DNA of 64,000 nucleotides from Allobosea sp. 117 (GCF_000702305.1 NZ_JNLC01000014.1:62001-126000); one strand, 5' to 3'. Counted from the stretch's first letter, positions 44,077 to 53,431 are shown. Notes: a model not told the origin generated them from the sequence alone. Numbers and translations are program-made.

Positions 44077-44159
44077 TCGCGGCCGGAGGCGTCGTCCCGC
44101 TTGGCGCCGGCTCAGGAATCGACTAGGCCCATCCTCGGCTTCGTGACGGTTCGGCGACA

Positions 44160-44999
44160 ATGGATCTCGGCGTATTTCTGGCGGTGATCGCCGCTGCGGC
44201 GATGCATGCCGGCTGGAACGCCATCCTCAAGATCCGGCTCGATCCGTTCATCGCCATGGTGCTGGTGAACGCGGTGTGCGGCGTCATCGCCCTGCCCTTC
44301 GCGCTGTGGTTCGGCCTGCCGGAGCTGCATGTCTGGCCGTGGATCCTCGCCTCGGTCGTCCTCCACCTCTGCTACTACCTCACTCTGACGGAGGCCTATC
44401 GCCTCGCCGATATGGGGCAGGTCTATCCGGTCGCGCGCGGCAGCGCGCCGCTGATGACGACGCTGGTGTCGCTCGCGGTGCTGGGCGAGCCGATCGACCT
44501 GCAGGGCTTCCTCGGCGTGCTGCTGATCGCCGTGGGCATCGTCACCATCGCCTGGCGGCGCTCCGGCCAGCATTTCGACCCGAGGGCACTGCGCCTGGCG
44601 CTGATCTGCGGCGTCAGCATCACCGCCTATTCGCTGGTCGACGGGCTCGGCGCGCGCACCGCCGTCAATCCCCATCTCTACACCTCGTGGCTGTTCGTGG
44701 TGGACAGCCTGCTCATCATCGCGGTCGCGTTGCTCTGGAAGGGGCCGGCGGCGCTGCGTCCGGCCGCCGCCTTCATCGGCCCAGGCTTTGCCGGCGGCGC
44801 GATGTCGCTCGCCGCCTACTGGATCTGCATCTGGGCGATGACCAAGGCGCCGATCGGCCTGGTTTCCGCCGTGCGCGAGTCGAGCGTGCTGTTCGGCGCG
44901 GTCATCGCCGTCGTCGTGCTGCGCGAGCCGTTGCGCGCGAACCGCGTGGCGGCCGCCGGGCTGATCGTCGCCGGGCTGGTGCTGATCAAGCTGCACTGA
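44160..44999 (+). CDS. EamA/DMT family transporter
   Basis: 279 residues with ten helices arranged as two EamA repeats (about 2-125 and 140-278). The first repeat includes HAGWNAILKIRLDPF and AYRLADMGQVYPVARGSAPL, the second WICIWAMTKAPIGLVSAVRESSVLFGA, which is a strong match to the EamA repeat end. Probably exports a small metabolite or amino acid with proton exchange. ATG 44160 without a strong ribosome site. Followed by the helicase gene after 45 bp on the same strand. Confidence 0.88.
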   Translation: MDLGVFLAVIAAAAMHAGWNAILKIRLDPFIAMVLVNAVCGVIALPFALWFGLPELHVWPWILASVVLHLCYYLTLTEAYRLADMGQVYPVARGSAPLMTTLVSLAVLGEPIDLQGFLGVLLIAVGIVTIAWRRSGQHFDPRALRLALICGVSITAYSLVDGLGARTAVNPHLYTSWLFVVDSLLIIAVALLWKGPAALRPAAAFIGPGFAGGAMSLAAYWICIWAMTKAPIGLVSAVRESSVLFGAVIAVVVLREPLRANRVAAAGLIVAGLVLIKLH

Positions 45000-45044
45000 A
45001 GCCCGCCATCGCGCAGAGCCGAGGCTTGTGCTTCCCTGCGCCGC

Positions 45045-46376
45045 ATGAACGCGACCACCCGACTGCCGATTCGACGTCCCGCAGCACCGATCGACGAGGA
45101 CGCCTTCGCCGCGCCGCTGGCACGGCTCAGGGAAGGCGCGCCGGTCGTCATGGTGCTGGGCGGCGCCGGCACCGGCAAGACCACCTTCCTGCACGCGCTG
45201 CGGCGGGCCGGCGGTGGCAAGCAGGCCTTCCTCGCCCCGACCGGCGTCGCGGCGCTCCAGCTCGGCGGGCAGACCATCCATTCCTTCTTCGGCCTGCCGC
45301 CCCGCCTGCTCGATCCCGCCGACGTCAAGCCGCGCGCGCAGCGCCGCACGCTCCTGAAGAAGCTCGAACGCCTGGTGATCGACGAGATTTCAATGGTGCG
45401 CGCCGACGTGCTCGACGCGGTCGACCGCTGCCTCAGGATCGCGCGCGGCAGCCCCGAGCCGTTCGGCAGCGTGCAGATCGTGCTGGTGGGCGATTTCCTC
45501 CAGCTCCCGCCGGTGGTGCCGATGGCGGAACGCGAGCTGCTCGGCCGCATGGGCTATGAAGGTCCCCTCGCCTTCGACGCGCAGGTGCTGCGCGAGGTCG
45601 AGATCGCCCGCCTGCCGTTCCGCCACGTCTACCGCCAGACCGATGACGGCTTCATCGCGCATCTGGCGGCACTGCGCGAGGGGCGCTACGTCGAGGACGC
45701 GATCGAGGCCATCAACACCGCCGCCCTCGGCCCGCACCGGACAGGACGCGTGCCGGTCGTGCTGGCGCCGACCAATGCGCGGGTCGACGCTTATAACCGC
45801 CGCGGCCTCGAATCCCTGCCCGACGCCGGCCGCCACTATGGCGGGGTCAGCCAGGGCGAGTTCGACCTCGCCACCGACCGCCTGCCGGTTCCCGAGATGC
45901 TGACGCTGAAAGTCGGCGCGCGCGTGATGACCGTGCGCAACGACCCCGAGAAGCAATGGGTGAACGGTTCGGTCGGCACCGTGGTCGGGCTCGCGCAGGA
46001 CAGCGCCTTCGTACGGCTCGATGCGAGCGGAGGCACCGTGGAGGTCGAGCGGACGAGCTGGGAGCGCATCCGCTACGACTGGGACGAGGCATCCGACAAG
46101 GTGGTCTCGAAGGTGGTCGGCAGCTATTCGCAGCTTCCGCTGGTGCCGGCCTGGGCGATCACCGTGCACAAGGCGCAGGGCCTGACGCTGGACGACGTGC
46201 GCATCGATTTCGACACCGGCGCCTTCGCCGCCGGCCAGGCCTATGTCGCGCTGTCGCGCGCCCGCTCGCTGGAGGGGCTGTCACTCGCCCGGCCGCTGCG
46301 CGCCGCCGACATCCGAATCGACCGGCGGGTCGCCGCCTTCACGCGCGATTTCGACCGGCTGGCCGACTCACATTAA
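45045..46376 (+). CDS. PIF1/RecD-like superfamily 1 DNA helicase
   Basis: 443 residues. SF1 motifs in order: Walker A GGAGTGKT at 39-46, LAPTGVAALQLGG, Walker B LVIDEIS with Asp113/Glu114, LVGDFLQLPPV (motif III), FRHVYRQTD, and the UvrD/RecD C-terminal part AITVHKAQGLTLDDVRIDF plus AYVALSRARSLEGL. Short and compact compared with eukaryotic PIF1, as is usual in alphaproteobacteria. It would unwind DNA 5'-3'. Its final codons run into the AT-rich spacer with an operator-like dyad before the Rrf2 gene. Confidence 0.88.
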   Translation: MNATTRLPIRRPAAPIDEDAFAAPLARLREGAPVVMVLGGAGTGKTTFLHALRRAGGGKQAFLAPTGVAALQLGGQTIHSFFGLPPRLLDPADVKPRAQRRTLLKKLERLVIDEISMVRADVLDAVDRCLRIARGSPEPFGSVQIVLVGDFLQLPPVVPMAERELLGRMGYEGPLAFDAQVLREVEIARLPFRHVYRQTDDGFIAHLAALREGRYVEDAIEAINTAALGPHRTGRVPVVLAPTNARVDAYNRRGLESLPDAGRHYGGVSQGEFDLATDRLPVPEMLTLKVGARVMTVRNDPEKQWVNGSVGTVVGLAQDSAFVRLDASGGTVEVERTSWERIRYDWDEASDKVVSKVVGSYSQLPLVPAWAITVHKAQGLTLDDVRIDFDTGAFAAGQAYVALSRARSLEGLSLARPLRAADIRIDRRVAAFTRDFDRLADSH

Positions 46377-46418
46377 ATCACGCCATATAGTTGTAATTGT
46401 ACGTTTTCCACAAACTCT

Positions 46419-46434
46419 AACAATCTTTATTGTT
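46419..46434. promoter_or_regulatory. Inverted repeat AACAAT-n4-ATTGTT, candidate operator
   Basis: A perfect 6-bp dyad with a CTTT centre, located about 285 bp before the Rrf2 regulator start and about 35 bp before a small possible ORF. It is directly continued by GTTGATAGATT, shared with the patatin-GntP spacer. An Rrf2 autoregulatory site is possible but not shown. Confidence 0.35.
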
Positions 46435-46468
46435 GATAGATTATTCGCCGTGCGCTAGCGTGCCCTCC

Positions 46469-46615
46469 ATGAGCACGTTCGCCGTCCGCAAATATCGCGA
46501 TAAGCTGTTGTTCGCCCTCGCTTATGGAGCGGTGGCGGCGCTCATTCTGTTCGCCCATCCCTTCGGCGGAACGCCGAATGCGGAGATTGCGCCGGCGAAG
46601 ATCAGTGCGCGCTGA
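46469..46615 (+). CDS. Possible small membrane protein (48 aa)
   Basis: A short open frame from ATG 46469: a basic N-tail (RKYRDK), one hydrophobic helix (about 12-29) and a short polar end. No clear ribosome site precedes it, and no family is recognised. It could be a genuine microprotein or chance; the AT-rich promoter-like sequence just upstream is the main support. Confidence 0.3.
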   Translation: MSTFAVRKYRDKLLFALAYGAVAALILFAHPFGGTPNAEIAPAKISAR

Positions 46616-46717
46616 GCGCCGCGCACTGGAAATATTCGACTTTATCCACCATTTTAGCCGCGTCCCCGAGGCGCGCTGGATCGGCTGTCGGCCTGCGGGA
46701 CCGGACCAGATCGAACC

Positions 46718-47167
46718 ATGCTGACCAACAAGGGCAAGTACGGCTTGAAGGCGATGCTCTACCTCGCATCGCTGGAACCCGGCGAGACCGCCATGGGCGC
46801 GGAGATCGCCACGGCCAACAACATCCCGAAGAAGTTCCTCGATACCATTCTTCTCGAATTGCGCAATGCCGGCATGCTGCGCTCGAAGAAGGGACCCGGC
46901 GGCGGCTATGCGCTGGCGCGGACGCCGAAGGACATCCGTATCGGCCACATCATCCGCACGCTCGACGGCCCGCTGGCGCCGATCAACTGCGCGAGCAAGA
47001 GCGCCTATGTGCCGTGCGAGGATTGCGAGGATCTGGAGACCTGCGCCGTGCGGATCACCATGAGCCGGGTGCGCGACGCCATGTCGGACGTGCTCGATCG
47101 CATGACGCTCGACGAAATGGTGACGCACAGCCGCGTCGCCAATGCCGATCTGCTCTACTACATATGA
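46718..47167 (+). CDS. Rrf2 family transcriptional regulator with four-cysteine cluster motif
   Basis: 149 residues. N-terminal winged helix (about 1-70) with [12 protein letters not shown] and [29 protein letters not shown], typical of Rrf2. Cys91, Cys100, Cys103 and Cys109 lie in a region equivalent to the [2Fe-2S] site of IscR/NsrR/RirA, so an iron-sulfur cofactor or redox/NO/iron sensing is plausible. The stop codon overlaps the mgsA start (ATGA), an unusual tie between a sensor regulator and methylglyoxal synthase. Confidence 0.88.
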   Translation: MLTNKGKYGLKAMLYLASLEPGETAMGAEIATANNIPKKFLDTILLELRNAGMLRSKKGPGGGYALARTPKDIRIGHIIRTLDGPLAPINCASKSAYVPCEDCEDLETCAVRITMSRVRDAMSDVLDRMTLDEMVTHSRVANADLLYYI

Positions 47168-47553
47168 CCGCCGCCCCTTCCGGCACCGGCCTTCTCGGCC
47201 TCGTCGCGCATGACAGCAAGAAGGACGAGATGGTCGCCTGGGCGCTCGCCCACCGCGCGACCCTCGAGCACTTCCCCATCGTGGCGACCGGAACGACCGG
47301 CGGGCGGGTGCTCGATGCCTGTCCCGAGCTCGACGTCACCCGGCTGAAGAGCGGACCGCTCGGCGGCGACCAGCAGATCGGCGCGCTGATCGCCGAGGGG
47401 CGGGTGCGCGCGCTGGTCTTCTTCGTCGATCCCCTCACCGCCCAACCGCACGACGTCGACGTGAAGGCGCTGATGCGCGTCGCGCTCGTCTACGACATCC
47501 CGCTGGCGCTGAACCCCGCCACCGCGGAAATGGTCATCGCCGCGCTGGAGTGA
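47164..47553 (+). CDS. mgsA: Methylglyoxal synthase
   Basis: 129 residues. It converts dihydroxyacetone phosphate to methylglyoxal and phosphate in the cytoplasm, a glycolytic overflow bypass. Family motifs are complete: [11 protein letters not shown] (13-23), TGTTG (42-46), [12 protein letters not shown] (63-74) with catalytic Asp69, and [16 protein letters not shown] with His96. Slightly shorter than the E. coli enzyme (152) at the C-terminus. Translationally coupled to the Rrf2 gene. Confidence 0.93.
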   Translation: MTAAPSGTGLLGLVAHDSKKDEMVAWALAHRATLEHFPIVATGTTGGRVLDACPELDVTRLKSGPLGGDQQIGALIAEGRVRALVFFVDPLTAQPHDVDVKALMRVALVYDIPLALNPATAEMVIAALE

Positions 47554-47571
47554 CGGCGTCCCCGGTTCGTC

Positions 47572-48792
47572 TCAGAAGAACGCCTGATGCCCGGTGATGG
47601 CGCGGCCGAGGATCAGCGCGTGGATGTCGTGCGTGCCCTCATAGGTGTTCACCGTTTCGAGGTTCACCATGTGGCGCATGACCGGGAACTCGGCGGAGAT
47701 ACCGTTGCCGCCATGCATGTCGCGGGCGAGCCGGGCGATCTCCAGCGCCTTGCCGCAATTGTTGCGCTTGATCAGCGAGATGAGCTCGGGAGACAGCTTG
47801 CCCTCGTCGAACAGGCGCCCCGCGCGCAGCGCCCCCTGCAGGCCGAGGCCGATCTCGGTCGCCATGTCCGCCAGCTTCTTCTGGACGAGCTGGGTGGCGG
47901 CAAGCGGCTTGTCGAACTGCCTGCGGTCGAGCGTGTACTGGCGGGCGGCGGCATAGCACGCCTCGGCAGCGCCCATGGTGCCCCAAGCGATGCCGTAGCG
48001 CGCGCGGTTGAGGCAGCCGAACGGCCCCTTCAGGCCGGAGACGTTCGGCAGGAGATTGTCCTCCGGCACCTCGACGCCGTCCATCACGATCTCACCGGTG
48101 ATGGAGGCGCGCAGCGAGAGCTTGTTCTCGATCTTCGGGGTTGAGAAGCCCTTCATGCCGCGTTCCAGGACAAAGCCGCGAATGGCGTCGCCATGCGCCG
48201 CCGACTTCGCCCAGACCACCGCGACGTCGGCGACCGGCGCGTTGGTGATCCACATCTTGGAGCCGGTGAGACGGTAGCCGCCGTCGATCTTCTCGGCGCG
48301 CGTGCGCATGCCGGCGGGATCGGAGCCGGCATCGGGCTCGGTCAGGCCGAAGCAGCCGACGAATTCGCCGGTGGCGAGGCGCGGCAGATATTTCCGCTTC
48401 TGCGCCTCGTCGCCATAGGCGTAGATCGGGTACATCACCAGCGAGGACTGCACGCTCATCGCCGAGCGATAGCCGGAATCAACGCGTTCCACCTCGCGCG
48501 CCACAAGGCCATAGGCGACATAGCCGAGGCCGGCGCCGCCATATTCCTCGGGAATGGTCGGACCCAGCAGGCCGAGCGCGCCCATCTCGTTCATGATCTC
48601 GCGGTCGAACCGCTCGTCCATGTAGGCGGACATGACGCGCGGCTGGAGCTGTTCCTGCGCGTAGTCGCGCGCGGTGTCGCGGACGAGGCGCTCCTCCTCG
48701 GTGAGCTGGCCGTCGAGGTCGAAGGGATCGGCCCAGTCGAAGCCCGGCAGGGATGACGTCGCGCGGGAGGCGGGATTCGGTTGGGCACTCAT
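47572..48792 (-). CDS. gcdH: Glutaryl-CoA dehydrogenase (acyl-CoA dehydrogenase family)
   Basis: 406 residues. The start MSAQPNPAS is followed by [22 protein letters not shown], typical of Gcd[13 protein letters not shown] (FAD/substrate loop), MWITNAP, and the catalytic base Glu385 in [12 protein letters not shown] are visible. [15 protein letters not shown] carries the Arg/Ser pair that binds the glutaryl carboxylate in GcdH. It oxidises and decarboxylates glutaryl-CoA to crotonyl-CoA in lysine/tryptophan and benzoate degradation. Stands alone, convergent with mgsA and divergent from the Dpp-type operon. Confidence 0.9.
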   Translation of the reverse strand: MSAQPNPASRATSSLPGFDWADPFDLDGQLTEEERLVRDTARDYAQEQLQPRVMSAYMDERFDREIMNEMGALGLLGPTIPEEYGGAGLGYVAYGLVAREVERVDSGYRSAMSVQSSLVMYPIYAYGDEAQKRKYLPRLATGEFVGCFGLTEPDAGSDPAGMRTRAEKIDGGYRLTGSKMWITNAPVADVAVVWAKSAAHGDAIRGFVLERGMKGFSTPKIENKLSLRASITGEIVMDGVEVPEDNLLPNVSGLKGPFGCLNRARYGIAWGTMGAAEACYAAARQYTLDRRQFDKPLAATQLVQKKLADMATEIGLGLQGALRAGRLFDEGKLSPELISLIKRNNCGKALEIARLARDMHGGNGISAEFPVMRHMVNLETVNTYEGTHDIHALILGRAITGHQAFF

Positions 48793-49045
48793 GGCAGTCT
48801 CCTCATCACGCCGGCGTCGGCCGTGCCGGCGTTCGCTCCCTCATACAGCCTCGCGAGGCGGGGTGCACCCCACCGGTCGCGGGCGCATCAACCATGGCAG
48901 CATGCGACCTTTGTCTAAGCGGCCAGCCTGATTGCGCAGATGCAGCCGGCGTGTTTGAGTTCAGGATCGGCCGTCCGGCGAGGCATCCAAGAAGCACAAG
49001 CTGCCAAGCGCGTCCCATGCCGCACGGCCCCAGAGGGGAATCCAT

Positions 49046-50641
49046 ATGTCGATGTTCAAAGCCAAAGTCATCGCTGCGGCTGCCGTCCTGGCGGTACTGG
49101 CGGTGCCTGCCTATGCCAAGACGCTCGTCTATTGTTCCGAAGGAAGCCCTGAAAACTTCACGCCCGCGCTGAACACCACCGGCACCAGTTTCGACGCCGC
49201 GCGCCCCGTCTATAACCAGCTCGTCGAGTTCGAGCGCGGCACCACCAAGGTGGTGCCCGGCCTCGCCGAGAGCTGGACGGTGAGCGACGACGGCAAGGAG
49301 ATCACCTTCAAGCTGCGCAAGGGCGTGAAATTCCACTCCGGCGTGAACGGCTTCACGCCGACCCGCGACTTCAACGCGGATGACGTTCTGTTCTCGTTCG
49401 AGCGCCAGTGGAAGCCCGACAACCCGTATCACAAGGTCACCGGCGGGGCTTACGACTACTTCAACGACATGAGCATGCCCGACCTGCTCAAGTCGATCGA
49501 CAAGGTCGACGACTACACGGTGAAGTTCACGCTCACCGAGCCGAACTCGCCCATGCTGGCCAATCTCGCGATGGATTTCGGCACCATCCATTCGAAGGAA
49601 TATGCCGACTTCCTGCTGAAGAAGGGCGCCCCCGAGCAGTTCGACCAAATCCCGGTCGGCACCGGCCCGTTCTCCTTCGTGACCTACCAGAAGGACGCGG
49701 TGATCCGCTACAAGGCCTTCCCGGCTTATTACGAGGGCAAGGCGGCGATCGACGACCTCGTCTTCTCCATCACCCCCGACCCGACCGCCCGCTACGCCAA
49801 GATCAAGAAGGGCGAGTGCCACGTGATGATCGCGCCGAACCCGGCCGACATCGCGGCGCTGAAGACCGACCCGGTCGTGAACCTGCTCTCGCAGCCCGGC
49901 CTCAACATCGCCTACTGGAACTTCAACACGCAGAAGCCGCCCTTCGACAAGAAGGAGGTGCGCCAGGCCTTCAACATGGCGGTCGACAAGGCGGCGATCA
50001 TCAAGGACGTCTATCAGGGCGCCGGCCAGGCGGCGATCAACCCGATCCCGCCGACCATCTGGTCGTACAACACGTCCGTCAAGGACTATCCGTATGATCC
50101 CGAGAAGGCCAAGGCGATGCTGAAGGAGGCGGGCGTCACCACCCCGCTCGACATCGACCTGTGGTGGATGCCGGTGCAGCGTCCCTACAACCCGAACGCC
50201 AAGCGCATCGCCGAGATGATGCAGTCGGACCTCGCCAAGATCGGCGTGAACGCCAAGCTCGTCTCCTATGAATGGGGCGAGTACCGCAAGCGCATGCAGC
50301 AGGGCGAGCACATCACCGGCCAGCTCGGCTGGACCGGCGACAATGGCGACCCGGACAACTTCTTCTTCCTGCTCGGCTGCGCCGCGGCCCGCCCGGGCGG
50401 CCAGAACCTCGCCAAGTGGTGCAACAAGGACTTCGACGCGCTGATCAACAAGGCGAAGACCATCTCGGATGTCGCCGAGCGCACCAAGCTCTACGAGCAG
50501 GCGCAGGTGATCTTCAAGGAAGACGCGCCCTGGTTCACCATCGCCCATTCGGTGGTCTACGAGCCGACCCGCAAGGAAGTGGTGGACTACAAGGTCAGCC
50601 CCTTCGGCCGGCACGAATTCTACGGCGTCAGCCTGAAGTGA
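49046..50641 (+). CDS. dppA: Dipeptide/oligopeptide ABC transporter substrate-binding protein
   Basis: 531 residues with a Sec signal (1-24, ending PAYA-K). SBP family 5 features: LVYCSEGSPENFTPALNTTG, PGLAESWTVSDDGKEITFKLRKGVKFHSG near 70-98, FNADDVLFSFERQW near 112, and late GWTGDNGDPDNFFFLLGC and YEQAQVIFKEDAPWF. It binds peptides or related ligands in the periplasm. A 253-bp spacer separates it from gcdH. Ligand specificity is not readable from sequence. Confidence 0.92.
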   Translation: MSMFKAKVIAAAAVLAVLAVPAYAKTLVYCSEGSPENFTPALNTTGTSFDAARPVYNQLVEFERGTTKVVPGLAESWTVSDDGKEITFKLRKGVKFHSGVNGFTPTRDFNADDVLFSFERQWKPDNPYHKVTGGAYDYFNDMSMPDLLKSIDKVDDYTVKFTLTEPNSPMLANLAMDFGTIHSKEYADFLLKKGAPEQFDQIPVGTGPFSFVTYQKDAVIRYKAFPAYYEGKAAIDDLVFSITPDPTARYAKIKKGECHVMIAPNPADIAALKTDPVVNLLSQPGLNIAYWNFNTQKPPFDKKEVRQAFNMAVDKAAIIKDVYQGAGQAAINPIPPTIWSYNTSVKDYPYDPEKAKAMLKEAGVTTPLDIDLWWMPVQRPYNPNAKRIAEMMQSDLAKIGVNAKLVSYEWGEYRKRMQQGEHITGQLGWTGDNGDPDNFFFLLGCAAARPGGQNLAKWCNKDFDALINKAKTISDVAERTKLYEQAQVIFKEDAPWFTIAHSVVYEPTRKEVVDYKVSPFGRHEFYGVSLK

Positions 50642-50896
50642 TGCGAGCCGGTGCCGGCGGAAGGAGCGCTCCGCCGGCACCGTGCCTTCCGGAACCACGC
50701 GACCGAGGAGATGGGCAGGCGGCTTCTCTGTCCGGAGGGAATCTCCGGCCGGCCGTCCGCGGCATCGCACGGTTATACGCCCAGCGCATTGGCGCCCCGT
50801 CCGTGATGTGACGACCCCGATCCGCCGCCGACCGCATCCGCCGCTGCTTCCGGCGGAGCGGCGTCCGGCATGGCGTATCGCAAGCCCGGGATATCG

Positions 50897-51910
50897 ATGT
50901 TCCAGTTCATTTTCCGCCGCGTCGCGCTGACGCTGCCGACCTTCGTGGCGCTGATGTTCGTCACCTTCGTCGCGGTGCGGCTCGTCCCCGGCGACCCGAT
51001 CGAGGCGCGCACCGGCGAGCGCGGCATCGCGCCCGAACGGCTTGCCCAGCTTCGCCATGATCTCGGCCTCGACCAGCCGGTATGGAAGCAGTTCCTCGAC
51101 TATGCCGACGGACTCATCCACGGCGATTTCGGCGTCTCCATCGTCACCAAGACGCCGGTGCTCAACGAGTTCCTCACGCTGTTTCCGGCGACCATGGAGC
51201 TCGCCGTCTGCGCGCTCCTCTTCGCCGTCGTGTTCGGCATCCCGGCCGGCGTGCTGGCGGCGGTGAAGCGCGGCAGCGCGTTCGACCACGGGCTGATGAT
51301 GGTGGCGCTCACCGGCTATTCCATGCCGATCTTCTGGTGGGGCCTGCTGCTCATCATGTTCATGTCGGAATATCTCGGGCTCACCCCGGTGTCCGGCCGC
51401 ATGGACCTGATCAACTACTATTTCGAGCCGGTCACCGGCTTCATGCTGATCGACAGCCTGCTCTCCGACCAGGAGGGCGCGTTCGGCGCGGCGGTGGCGC
51501 ACCTCATCCTGCCCTCCATCGTGCTCGGCACCATCCCGCTCGCGGTTATCGCGCGCATGACCCGCTCCTCCATGCTGGAGGTGCTCGGCGAGGACTATGT
51601 GCGCACAGCGCGCGCCAAGGGCCTGTCGCCGCTGCGGGTGGTGGGCCTGCACGCGCTGCGCAACGCGCTGATACCGGTGGTGACCGTCATCGGGCTGCAG
51701 ACCGGCACGCTGCTCGCCGGCGCGGTGCTGACCGAGACCATCTTCGCCTGGCCGGGGGTCGGCAAATGGCTGATCGAGTCGATCTCGCGGCGCGACTACC
51801 CCGCCCTGCAGGGCGGCATCATGCTGATCTCGGGCATCGTGATCCTGGTCAACCTGCTGGTCGACCTCGCTTATGTCGCCATCAACCCGAGGATACGCCA
51901 TGGCGGATGA
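50897..51910 (+). CDS. dppB: Peptide ABC transporter permease, DppB family
   Basis: 337 residues. ATG 50897 gives MFQFIFRRVALTLPTF, the normal DppB start; a nine-residue longer start is less likely. Six helices, with the EAA loop in RMTRSSMLEVLGEDYVRTARAKGLSPLRVVGLHALRNAL-type sequence near 215-255 and VVTVIGLQTGTLLAGAVLTETIF after it. About 255 bp separate it from dppA, a gap that may hold an mRNA-level control. Overlaps dppC by 11 bases. Confidence 0.92.
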   Translation: MFQFIFRRVALTLPTFVALMFVTFVAVRLVPGDPIEARTGERGIAPERLAQLRHDLGLDQPVWKQFLDYADGLIHGDFGVSIVTKTPVLNEFLTLFPATMELAVCALLFAVVFGIPAGVLAAVKRGSAFDHGLMMVALTGYSMPIFWWGLLLIMFMSEYLGLTPVSGRMDLINYYFEPVTGFMLIDSLLSDQEGAFGAAVAHLILPSIVLGTIPLAVIARMTRSSMLEVLGEDYVRTARAKGLSPLRVVGLHALRNALIPVVTVIGLQTGTLLAGAVLTETIFAWPGVGKWLIESISRRDYPALQGGIMLISGIVILVNLLVDLAYVAINPRIRHGG

Positions 51911-52823
51911 TCAGGTGATCGACCCGTCCGGCGGCGCCGCGCTGATCGAAAGCGTGCCGGCGGAGCTGTCCTCGTTCCGCGCCTTCTGGAACGCTTTCCG
52001 CGAAAACAGGGGCGCGGTGCTCGGCCTCGTCGTGGTGGTTTTCATCGCGCTGCTCGGCGTCTTCGCCCCGCTGGTCGCGCCGCATTCGCCGATCGAGCAG
52101 TTCCGCGCCCACGTCCAACAGCCCCCGGTCTGGGCGGGCGGCGGCTGGGAATTCCCCTTCGGCACCGATGCGGTCGGGCGCGACGTGCTTTCGCGCCTCA
52201 TCTACGGCGCGCGCATCTCGCTCGGCATCGGCCTGTCGGTGATGGTCGTCTCGGTGACCGTCGGCATCGTGCTCGGCCTCGCCAGCGCCTTCCTGCGCGG
52301 CCTCGTCGAGACGGTGGTGATGCGCATCATGGACGTCATCACCGCGATTCCGAGCCTCGTCCTCGCCATCCTCGTGGTGGCGGTGCTCGGCCCGAGCCTG
52401 ACCAACACCATCGTCGCGGTGACCGTGGTCTATCTGCCGCGCTATGTGCGCATCGTACGCGCCGCCGCGCTGTCGGAGCTCTCGAAGGAATATGTCGTCG
52501 CCGCGCGCGTCGCCGGCGTCGGGCGGCTGCGGCTGATGTTCGTGACCGTGCTGCCGAACTGCCTCGCCCCGCTGATCGTGCAGGCGGCGCTCGGCATCTC
52601 CGACGCCATCCTGGAGGCAGCCGCGCTCGGCTTCCTCGGGCTCGGCGCGCAGCCCCCGACCCCGGAATGGGGCGCCATGCTCGCCGACAGCCGCGAATTC
52701 ATCCGCGCCGCGCCGTGGATCGTGACGCTGCCGGGTCTCGCCATCCTCGTCACCGTGGTCGCCATCAACCTGATGGGCGACGGCCTGCGCGACGCGCTCG
52801 ACCCGAAGCTGCGACGGAGCTGA
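51900..52823 (+). CDS. dppC: Peptide ABC transporter permease, DppC family
   Basis: 307 residues from ATG 51900, which overlaps the dppB stop by eleven bases. Hallmarks include an N-terminal RAFWNAFRENRGAVLGLVVVVFIALLGVFAPLVAPHSP, FGTDAVGRDVLSRLIYGARISLGIG, the EAA loop LSKEYVVAARVAGVGRLRLMF, and LEAAALGFLGLGAQPPTPEWGAMLADSR near the end. It forms the inner-membrane channel with DppB. Confidence 0.92.
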   Translation: MADDQVIDPSGGAALIESVPAELSSFRAFWNAFRENRGAVLGLVVVVFIALLGVFAPLVAPHSPIEQFRAHVQQPPVWAGGGWEFPFGTDAVGRDVLSRLIYGARISLGIGLSVMVVSVTVGIVLGLASAFLRGLVETVVMRIMDVITAIPSLVLAILVVAVLGPSLTNTIVAVTVVYLPRYVRIVRAAALSELSKEYVVAARVAGVGRLRLMFVTVLPNCLAPLIVQAALGISDAILEAAALGFLGLGAQPPTPEWGAMLADSREFIRAAPWIVTLPGLAILVTVVAINLMGDGLRDALDPKLRRS

Positions 52824-52825
52824 GG

Positions 52826-53431
52826 ATGCAGAGCTGGATCGGCCCGGCCATCATCGCAGCCGTCATCTCATCATTGGTGACCGTCATCGGATGGTGGTTC
52901 AACCACCGGCATGAGCACAGGACACAGGTGGCACGCCGCCAGGAGCGAATACGCGACGTGCAGACCGCGCTGCGCGCCGAGATTCGCAGCCATAGAAGGC
53001 GATTGTTGCTGTTCGAACAGGCGACGGCACTCAAAGAGGCCGTGGGGGACGGTCCGGCGTTCACGCCATTCGTCCCCAGCGAGGTGCGGAGCTTCCTGTT
53101 CGAGGCCGTCGTTACGGACATCCCGATCCTGCCGGTCGCCGTCATCGACCCCGTGGTGATCTACTATCGGCAGGTACACGCCCTGACGCAGTTTGCGGAG
53201 GATTTGCGCGCCGATCGCTTCGCGTCGCTCGAATGGCCCAGAAAGGCGGCGATGCACGCCGACTATATCGCCATGGGAATCTATGCCGGGACGCTGGCGG
53301 ACGAGGCGATAAGCGCCATAGACGCCGCACTGGCGCGGGCGGCGCTCAGTAGCTCGGCTTCGGACCGGTCGGTCCGGAAATCGGCTTCGGAGCCGGCGGG
53401 GCCGGGATCGGACGAGGGTTCCAACCCATGA
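52826..53431 (+). CDS. Orphan single-TM protein inserted in the dpp operon
   Basis: 201 residues starting at ATG 52826, two bases after the dppC stop. One helix (about 7-22, AIIAAVISSLVTVIGWW) is followed by a basic, helical segment (HRHEHRTQVARRQERIRDVQTALRAE...) and a mostly helical tail up to a Ser/Pro-rich end. AT content and codon use are slightly higher than in the flanking dpp genes, suggesting late acquisition. Its last about 30 codons lie opposite a possible minus-strand small gene, so the real C-terminus may be unimportant. Function unknown. Confidence 0.6.
   Translation: MQSWIGPAIIAAVISSLVTVIGWWFNHRHEHRTQVARRQERIRDVQTALRAEIRSHRRRLLLFEQATALKEAVGDGPAFTPFVPSEVRSFLFEAVVTDIPILPVAVIDPVVIYYRQVHALTQFAEDLRADRFASLEWPRKAAMHADYIAMGIYAGTLADEAISAIDAALARAALSSSASDRSVRKSASEPAGPGSDEGSNP
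53346..53429 (-). CDS. Possible proline-rich microprotein (27 aa), antisense to the orphan gene's end
   Basis: A minus-strand open frame (ATG at 53429) reads MGWNPRPIPAPPAPKPIS and ends GPKPSY, a Pro-rich composition unlike chance frames. A strong ribosome site GGAGGAA lies six bases upstream, with TATATT further up. It overlaps the last 84 bases of the plus-strand gene. Expression not shown. Confidence 0.35.
   Translation of the reverse strand: MGWNPRPIPAPPAPKPISGPTGPKPSY

Larger units (their letters stand above)
46377..46717. other. AT-rich spacer, possible promoter of rrf2-mgsA; holds a dubious small ORF
   Basis: 341 bp after the helicase stop. The first about 70 bases are strongly AT-rich, with AACAAT-CTTT-ATTGTT (46419-46434) followed by TTGATAGATT. 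Beyond 46450 lies one possible small gene. The remainder shows nothing clear, apart from a less GC-rich patch around 46630-46660. Confidence 0.5.

Noticed and set aside
48806..51901. 1031-residue minus-strand frame antisense to dppA and dppB
   Set aside because: Low-complexity Val/Arg/His sequence with no domain; the sense strand is a clear Dpp transporter.
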